NCBI RefSeq assembly: GCF_014648175.1
Contig: NZ_BMQP01000028.1
Span: 32,887 to 96,886, forward strand
Direction of reading: 5' to 3'
Length of the DNA stretch: 64,000 bases
DNA from: Planobispora rosea
Lineage (GTDB): Bacteria > Actinomycetota > Actinomycetes > Streptosporangiales > Streptosporangiaceae
How positions within the stretch are numbered: position 1 is the first letter of the stretch; each line of letters starts with the position of its first letter. Made by a program: the position numbers and the translations under genes. The notes below the pieces were generated by a model. That model worked only from the letters and a program-made list of their open reading frames with translations, was not told the DNA's origin and made no database searches. Shown one piece after another: positions 58,732 to 64,000 of the stretch.

Positions 58732-60798
58732 TCAGCCGGGCGCGGGGATGGTGAAGAAGAAGCGGGAGCCGCCTCCGGGATTGTCCTCGACGCCGATGGT
58801 GCCGCCGTGGCGTTCGACGATGCGCTTGCAGATGGCCAGACCGAGGCCGCTCCCGACGTAGCCGGCCTTCACGTGCGCGCGGTGGAAATTCTCGAAGATC
58901 GCCTCGTGCTGCCCCGGGGGGATGCCGATGCCGCGGTCGGCGACCTCGACGCGTACCCACCCCCGTCCCGCGGGCCCGGAGGTGACGGTGACCTCCGGCG
59001 TGCTGCCGGGCGCGACGTACTTGACGGCGTTGCCGATCAGATTGTCCATCAGCTGGCGCAGGAGCGCCGGATCGGCCCGCACCTCGGGCAGGTCGCCCAG
59101 GTGGAAGCGGGGTGGATGGGCCCCGCTCAGATGGGCCGGGAGGTCGGCACGCGCCGAGACGATGTCCCGCACGACACCCGCGAGATCGACCGTGGCGGGC
59201 CTGACGGCCGCGTCCCGGGCGGTGGTGTAGGTGAGCAGGTCCTGGATCAGGTGCCGCATGCGGGCGCTGGCCCGCTTGATCCGGGCGATGACGTCCTTCA
59301 CGCCGCCCGGCCCCTCGGCGCCGGGCTGCTCCTCGACGGTCTCGGCGAGCACGTCGGCCCAGCCCTCGATGGTGGTCAGGGGATTGCGCAGGTCGTGGGC
59401 GACCACGCCGGCGAACGCGGTCAGCTCGTCGCGGTGCCGGCGCTCGGCGGTGACGTCGTGCAGGACCATGACCACCCCGCCCTCGGGCGAGGGCATGGGG
59501 ATCGCGCTGACGCTGAGCGTGCGGCCCTCGGGGACGCCGGGGTTGCGCACCACCACGTCCATGCCGCTGACCTCGTGGCCGGCCAGGGCCTTCAGGTGCG
59601 GCATCTCATCGTCCCGGAGGGGCCGCCCGTCGGGGTGGAACAGGCCGTAGTGCTCGCTGCCGGCGAGCCTGTCGGTCGGGCTGGTCACCCCGCCGAGCAG
59701 GCGCTGGGTGGCGGGGTTGCGCATCAGGAAACGCCCCTCCGCGTCCAGTACGGCCAGGCCGTCGTGCATCGTGTCGACGATCGTCGTCAGGAGCCGCGCC
59801 TGACCGGAGGCCGACTCCTCGGCCGCGCTGAGCCGCCGCAGGAGCGCCTCGCGCTCGTCCCGGCTGAGCGCGAGGGTGAGGCCGACGAGGGTGACCAGCC
59901 CCACGAAGACCTGCGCCACCATGGCCCGGACCGGGGCGGACTCGATCGACGCGAAGGGGCCGTGGCCGTTCAGAGTGAACAGGATGCCGGCCGCGCCGAC
60001 GATGAGGTCGTGCAGGACCACGAAGGTGGTGTTGAACCGGAGCCCCGCCCAGACCGTCACGGCCAGCAGCGGGAACGCCAGCGGCAGGTCGTGGTTGATC
60101 CCGAAGGCCACGACGTAGGCGAGGGCGGACGTCACGATCAGTGCGGCGCACTCCAGCCTCCGCCACGCGCCGAGCCCGCGCAGCATGGCCCAGGCGGCCC
60201 GGAAGGCGGAGGCGGCGTCGCCGTACGAGCCGAAGAAGCGGCCCAGCCGCAGGCCGACCGCGCCGATCAGCACGACGCTCACGGTGTTGCGGATCAGCCA
60301 CACCGCCGTGGAGATCCACGCCCACTGGCCGGTGAGGATCCACGACGCCGTGGGACCGATGGCCGTACCGCACAGGGTGCTGGCCGCCGCGGCCAACAGA
60401 AGCCGCCAGACATGCTGAACCCGGTCGAAGCGCCCCCAGCCCGCAAATTCCCACAAATCAGGACATAGCAGTTTAAATAACCGCAGAAAAACCCACACCT
60501 GGACCAGATTCGCAACCACGAAAGCGACCGCCAGCTCGGCCGGAGCGCCGGTCAGCACGTTGACGGTGAACGTGAGCGCCGCGAACACCGCCGCGTCCAG
60601 CCACTGCGACCGTTCGTGACGCTGCGCCGTGAACCACAGCACCGCCACACCCGCCGAGGGCCACACCAGGCTCAGGCTCGACCCCTCGATCACGGTCATC
60701 CGGCCGGCGAACGTCGCGATGAGGAAGACCAGGGCGAACCCGGCCGTACGGCGCAGCGCGGACGCCGTGGGCACCAGCGGGCTCCCCGCCGCGGGCAT
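58732..60798 (-). CDS. Membrane histidine kinase with MASE1 sensor and PAS domain
   Basis: Protein of 688 residues. Eight or so membrane helices in 15-315 form a MASE1 sensor (SLSLVWPSAGVAVLWF, WLIRNTVSVVLIGA), then PAS (about 330-450: IVDTMHDGLAVLDAEGRFLMRNPA), HisKA with H468 in VAHDLRNPLTT, and HATPase (NLIGNAVKYV, DRGIGIPPGQ, GSGLGLAI). ATG 60798. The catalytic half resembles that of the CHASE kinase 1 kb away. No cognate regulator is adjacent. Confidence 0.93.
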   Translation of the reverse strand: MPAAGSPLVPTASALRRTAGFALVFLIATFAGRMTVIEGSSLSLVWPSAGVAVLWFTAQRHERSQWLDAAVFAALTFTVNVLTGAPAELAVAFVVANLVQVWVFLRLFKLLCPDLWEFAGWGRFDRVQHVWRLLLAAAASTLCGTAIGPTASWILTGQWAWISTAVWLIRNTVSVVLIGAVGLRLGRFFGSYGDAASAFRAAWAMLRGLGAWRRLECAALIVTSALAYVVAFGINHDLPLAFPLLAVTVWAGLRFNTTFVVLHDLIVGAAGILFTLNGHGPFASIESAPVRAMVAQVFVGLVTLVGLTLALSRDEREALLRRLSAAEESASGQARLLTTIVDTMHDGLAVLDAEGRFLMRNPATQRLLGGVTSPTDRLAGSEHYGLFHPDGRPLRDDEMPHLKALAGHEVSGMDVVVRNPGVPEGRTLSVSAIPMPSPEGGVVMVLHDVTAERRHRDELTAFAGVVAHDLRNPLTTIEGWADVLAETVEEQPGAEGPGGVKDVIARIKRASARMRHLIQDLLTYTTARDAAVRPATVDLAGVVRDIVSARADLPAHLSGAHPPRFHLGDLPEVRADPALLRQLMDNLIGNAVKYVAPGSTPEVTVTSGPAGRGWVRVEVADRGIGIPPGQHEAIFENFHRAHVKAGYVGSGLGLAICKRIVERHGGTIGVEDNPGGGSRFFFTIPAPG

Positions 60799-61044
60799 CA
60801 GCGGACCGCCCGCCGCGCCGTACGGCCGCCGAACTCCGACAGGTCTGCGCAGCCCGGATCCGCCCTCACCGTCGTGGAAGGCAGTTCACCGGTCTCGCAC
60901 AACTTCACCGGAACCTCATCCCCCCAAGGCGACCCGGCTTAACGGCGGCGTCGGCCCCGGTGACCAGGATTTCCGGACTGTTGCCGGTAGCGTTCTCCGT
61001 GGCCGACGGGAGTGAAACCCACTTCAGTGGAGGAGATTTCTCAC

Positions 61045-62313
61045 ATGGAGCCCTCGCCAGTCGATATAGGTCACATGTACACCGCCGACAGGCCTGTCGA
61101 CTGCGGCTGGCACCGGATTCACATCGGTCGCCAGCCGATCCATGACACCACCGGTGAATTGGTCGCCTACGAGCTCCTCTTCCGCTCCAACGCGCGAGCC
61201 GAGGGAGCGAGCGCGCGCGGCGCCGAGGCGACCAGCCAGGTGATCGTCAACGCGTTCAGCGAGTTCGGACTGGAACGGCTCACCGGCTCACGGCTGTGTT
61301 TCATCAACCTGACGCGTGAGTTCCTCGTCGGCGAGCTGCCGCTCCCGTTCGACTCGGGCTCGGTGGTGCTGGAGGTCCTGGAGAGCGTCAGCATCGACGA
61401 CCAGGTGATCTCCGGAGTGCGCAAGCTCTCCGAGCAGGGGTTCGCCATCGCGCTGGACGACTTCATCCTCGGCAACGAGCACGAACGCCTGCTCGACGTC
61501 GCCTCCTACGTCAAGCTCGAGGTCTCCGGGGTGGACCCCGAGGTCCTGCGCTCCCGCGTGGCGGTCTGCAGGGCCTACGAGGGCCTGCTGCTGGTGGCCG
61601 AGCGGCTGGAGACCATGGAGGACCTGGCGTTCGCCCGCGAGCTGGGATTCCACCTGTTCCAGGGCTACCTGCTGGGCAAGCCCCGCGTGCTGTCCCTCGA
61701 CACGCTGGAGCCCAGCCGCCTGCGCCACCTCGAACTGATCAGCAAGCTCGCCGACGAGCAGACCGACATGGACGAGGTGGCGGCGACCGTCACCGCCGAC
61801 CCCGCCCTGTCCTACCGCATCCTGCGTGCCGCGAACTCCGCGGCGACCGGTCTGTGGCAGCGGATCTCCTCGGTGAACGACGCCATCATGATCATGGGTA
61901 CCGAGCGCCTGCGGCACTGGGTGACCCTGATGCTCCTCAGCGACGTGGTCGGCACCGACGGCAACGTCGAACCCGAGCGCATGTCCTACATCCTCACGCG
62001 GGCCCGGCTCTGCCAGCTGCTCTCCAAGTCCCTGGGCCTGCCCAGCGACAAGGCGTTCACCGTGGGGCTGCTGAGCGGCATAGCCGACCTGCTGGGCGTG
62101 GCTCCGGCGGATCTGATCTCCCACCTGGTGCTCAGCGAGGACGTCTCGGACGCGGTCATCGGCGAGCGCGGCCCGCTCGGCTCGGTCGTCACCACCGCCA
62201 AGGCGTACGAGTCCGGGCGTCTTCCCGACGACAGGATCGACGAGTCCGGCCGGCTGGCGCACGCCTACCTGAGCGCCGTGGACTGGTCGATGAACATCGT
62301 CGCCAGCGCCTGA
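61045..62313 (+). CDS. EAL-HDOD signalling protein (YuxH/CdgJ type)
   Basis: Protein of 422 residues; ATG 61045 has GGAGGAG 9 bases upstream, better than GTG 61012. N-terminal EAL-like domain (about 25-215) starts HIGRQPIHD and has ELL in place of EAL (YELLFRS), but keeps EVLE, LDDF and KLE segments; such proteins usually lack phosphodiesterase activity. C-terminal HDOD domain (about 220-415: SKLADEQTDMDEVAATVTADPALSYRILRAANSA). Related proteins affect motility in Vibrio. No FliA-type promoter was found here. Confidence 0.9.
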   Translation: MEPSPVDIGHMYTADRPVDCGWHRIHIGRQPIHDTTGELVAYELLFRSNARAEGASARGAEATSQVIVNAFSEFGLERLTGSRLCFINLTREFLVGELPLPFDSGSVVLEVLESVSIDDQVISGVRKLSEQGFAIALDDFILGNEHERLLDVASYVKLEVSGVDPEVLRSRVAVCRAYEGLLLVAERLETMEDLAFARELGFHLFQGYLLGKPRVLSLDTLEPSRLRHLELISKLADEQTDMDEVAATVTADPALSYRILRAANSAATGLWQRISSVNDAIMIMGTERLRHWVTLMLLSDVVGTDGNVEPERMSYILTRARLCQLLSKSLGLPSDKAFTVGLLSGIADLLGVAPADLISHLVLSEDVSDAVIGERGPLGSVVTTAKAYESGRLPDDRIDESGRLAHAYLSAVDWSMNIVASA

Positions 62314-62356
62314 CCCTTCCGGCCCGTCGCGGCCCCTCCCGGCCCGTCCCGGGCGG

Positions 62357-63715
62357 TCAGACGTCCGGACGCTCAGGCGCCCGGACGTCCGGGACCTCCC
62401 GGGCACCCTGGACGCCCTGGACATTCCGGACGGGGGCGAGGGCGGCCAGCGCGGCCATCAGCTCGTCCATCCGGGCGTCGCGGGCGGTCTCGGCCGCCTC
62501 CCGGGCGGCCTGCAGCTCCCGGACCCGGTCCTCGGCGGCCTGCCGTACGGCGTGCGCCTGCTCGGTCTCCGCGCGCGCCCGGGCCGCCTCGTGCCGCGCC
62601 CGGCCGACGGCGGCCTCGGCGTCCGCACGTGCCCGCTCGGCCGCGCTCTCCGCGATCTCGGCACGCTCGCGCAGGCGTTCAGCCTGCTCCTGAGCCGCAC
62701 GGACCCGCTCCTCGGCGAGACGGGCCTGTTCGCGGGCCCGGTCCGCCTGCTCGCGCAGCACCGTCCCCTCGGCGCTCGCCTCCGCCAGGGCCCGCTCGGC
62801 GGCGGTGAGCTGCCCGGTCTGCCCGGCATGCGCGGTGCGCAATCCCTCCAGCTCCCGCCGTACGGCGCGCAGCTCCGCGGCCGTCTCGTCACGGGCGGTC
62901 TCGGCCGCCTCCCGGGCGGCCTCGGCGACCCGGTGCGCGGCCTGGGCGGCCTCCCTGGCGGCCTCCGCCTGCCCCCGGGCCCGCTCGTGCACGACCGCCT
63001 CCTGCCACGCCTCGCGCCGGGCGTCCTCCGCCTCGGCCCGCGCCCGGGCCGCCAGCCGTTCGGCCCGCTCCCGGGCCTGGCGGTCCTCCCGGGCGGCGTT
63101 CAGGGCCTCGCGGCGACGCCTCTCGGCGACCTCGGCCCGCTGTCCGGCGTCCTCGGCCTCGGCGCGGGCCTCGGCCGCCTCGGCCTCGGCGGCGGCGATC
63201 CGGGCCAGCGCACCGCTCTCAGCCGTCTCCAGGCGTTCCAGGAGCCGGGCGAGCAGGCCGCTCAGCTCACCCGCGGCCGGCAGCAGGCGGTCGGCCAGCG
63301 CGGCGGCCTCGGCCAGCGGCCCGGAGACGGCGGCGGCCTGCTGCGCCCGGCGGGCGCGGGAGGCGGCGTCGGCGCAGGCCTTCCTGCAGTAGAGGCGGGG
63401 CCGTCCCCCCTTGCGCCTTCCCTCCTCGTCCAGGGGTTCGGGGGGCAGCGGCTCCCCGCAGTGCACGCACGCCGCGGCCTCGCGCCCCGCCGGGCTTCCG
63501 CCGCCCGTCTCCCCTGAACCCGCGTCTTCGCCGCTCATGTCTTCCCAGGCCGAGTCCCCGCCGGTCGTCCCGCCTGCGGTCGCGCCCTCTCCGCTCACGT
63601 CTTCCCCGGCCGCTCTCCCCGCGGGAGCGTGCTCCGCTGACGCCGGTGCGCGTCCTTCCGACCCTCCCGCCGGGGCGGCGCCGGATCCGTCCCGCCGACG
63701 GGGTTGCTCGATCAT
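62357..63715 (-). CDS. Zinc-finger coiled-coil protein
   Basis: Protein of 452 residues. Disordered, acidic start (1-80), a Cys4 module C83-x2-C86-x23-C110-x3-C114 containing GGRPRLYCRKAC, then a continuous Ala/Glu/Arg coiled coil from about 125 to 440. The cysteine module recalls zinc fingers of actinobacterial DNA-binding proteins; the coiled coil is KfrA- or SMC-like in composition. A nucleoid- or plasmid-associated filament protein is one guess. ATG 63715 has no ribosome site; the mRNA may be leaderless. Confidence 0.75.
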   Translation of the reverse strand: MIEQPRRRDGSGAAPAGGSEGRAPASAEHAPAGRAAGEDVSGEGATAGGTTGGDSAWEDMSGEDAGSGETGGGSPAGREAAACVHCGEPLPPEPLDEEGRRKGGRPRLYCRKACADAASRARRAQQAAAVSGPLAEAAALADRLLPAAGELSGLLARLLERLETAESGALARIAAAEAEAAEARAEAEDAGQRAEVAERRRREALNAAREDRQARERAERLAARARAEAEDARREAWQEAVVHERARGQAEAAREAAQAAHRVAEAAREAAETARDETAAELRAVRRELEGLRTAHAGQTGQLTAAERALAEASAEGTVLREQADRAREQARLAEERVRAAQEQAERLRERAEIAESAAERARADAEAAVGRARHEAARARAETEQAHAVRQAAEDRVRELQAAREAAETARDARMDELMAALAALAPVRNVQGVQGAREVPDVRAPERPDV

Positions 63716-63721
63716 GCGAGG

Positions 63722-63727
63722 ACTCTA
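63722..63727 (-). promoter_or_regulatory. -10 element TAGAGT for the coiled-coil gene
   Basis: TAGAGT on the minus strand, six bases before ATG 63715, in an AT-rich stretch; fits leaderless initiation like the 33.5 kb gene. Confidence 0.4.
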
Positions 63728-63884
63728 CAGCAAAAGCTTTAGCGCCACGCTTAAGGAAATCGCGTTAGAGAAAAACCTATACCATCCATATCTCTGAGTT
63801 TCGATAACACCTGCTTAACGCAACTCAGAAATCCCGTGCGGAGCGGGCTGCAGTCCTCATGGGAAGTGTGCTCCGCCGTACCGG

Positions 63885-64000
63885 TCAGGCTCCTGCGCGG
63901 TGGAGGGAATCGAGGCGGGCCATCTCGTCAGGGGAGAGTCGCAGCGCGCCGGCGGCGATGTTGTCGGCCAGGTGGTCCGGGTTGCCGGTGCCGGGGATGG
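63885..64000 (-). CDS. Aldo/keto reductase, C-terminal fragment (rest outside window)
   Basis: The last 38 codons of a minus-strand gene. IPGTGNPDHLADNIAAGALRL, then SPDEMARLDSLH, is the conserved C-terminal cofactor-loop and tail of aldo/keto reductases (IPGT-xxxHlxeN). The stop is at 63885-63887. The catalytic part lies beyond base 64000. Confidence 0.85.
   Translation of the reverse strand, partial: IPGTGNPDHLADNIAAGALRLSPDEMARLDSLHRAGA

Overview
The window is about 70% GC and comes from a flagellated actinomycete. The gene content (full Gram-positive style flagellar cluster, Tad/Flp pilus cluster, CHAP and S8 secreted hydrolases, MASE1 and CHASE kinases, leaderless genes) fits a filamentous, zoospore-forming lineage such as the Streptosporangiales. 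That placement is inference; no rRNA or tRNA gene was seen.

Layout. 1-6 kb: the 3' part of flhA, a FlhF-like protein without a P-loop, a PilZ (YcgR-type) protein, a small membrane protein and a chemoreceptor. 6-9.8 kb: a hypothetical protein, a secreted Ala/Lys-rich protein, a gene remnant, a lipoprotein and an M15-like peptidoglycan hydrolase facing the flagellar operon. 9.98-28.55 kb: flgB-flgC-fliE-fliF-fliG-fliH-fliI-fliJ-NlpC/P60-fliK-flgD-flgE, then a terminator and a reverse-strand toxin-antitoxin pair, then flbD-motA-motB-fliL-fliM-fliN-fliO-fliP-fliQ-fliR-flhB. 28.6-33 kb: an XRE-cupin regulator divergent from a His-rich methyltransferase, a MarR regulator divergent from a membrane protein/NAD(P)-binding pair, and a CHAP hydrolase. 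33.4-35.3 kb: a small plasmid- or phage-like patch. 35.3-42.8 kb: an S8 protease, cheA-cheW, a DUF1801 protein and a diguanylate cyclase. 43-46.6 kb: a thioredoxin-reductase/methyltransferase fusion, a beta-lactamase-family hydrolase and a small hypothetical. 46.7-55.3 kb: a Tad pilus operon on the minus strand (flp, tadE, tadG-like, cpaB, tadZ, tadA, a VWA-tadB fusion, tadC). 55.5-62.3 kb: a single-domain response regulator, two histidine kinases, a DUF7455 protein and an EAL-HDOD protein. 62.3-64 kb: a zinc-finger coiled-coil protein and the end of an aldo/keto reductase.

How the genes work together. A recurring promoter-like motif, CTCA-N16/17-(G/T)CCGAT, lies before the chemoreceptor, the flgB operon, the M15-like hydrolase, flbD-motA, cheA, the diguanylate cyclase and a CHASE kinase. 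It looks like the promoter of a FliA-type sigma factor and ties these scattered genes into one motility regulon that includes c-di-GMP signalling. Two peptidoglycan hydrolases of that regulon lack Sec signals and share a short N-terminal design, suggesting export through the flagellum. A second small regulon is suggested by a near-identical 19-bp inverted repeat (GTTTGCC-N5-GGCAAC) upstream of both paralogous methyltransferase genes, 15 kb apart, one of which sits beside the XRE-cupin regulator. Flagellin, hook-associated proteins, fliA, cheY, cheB and cheR are not in the window.
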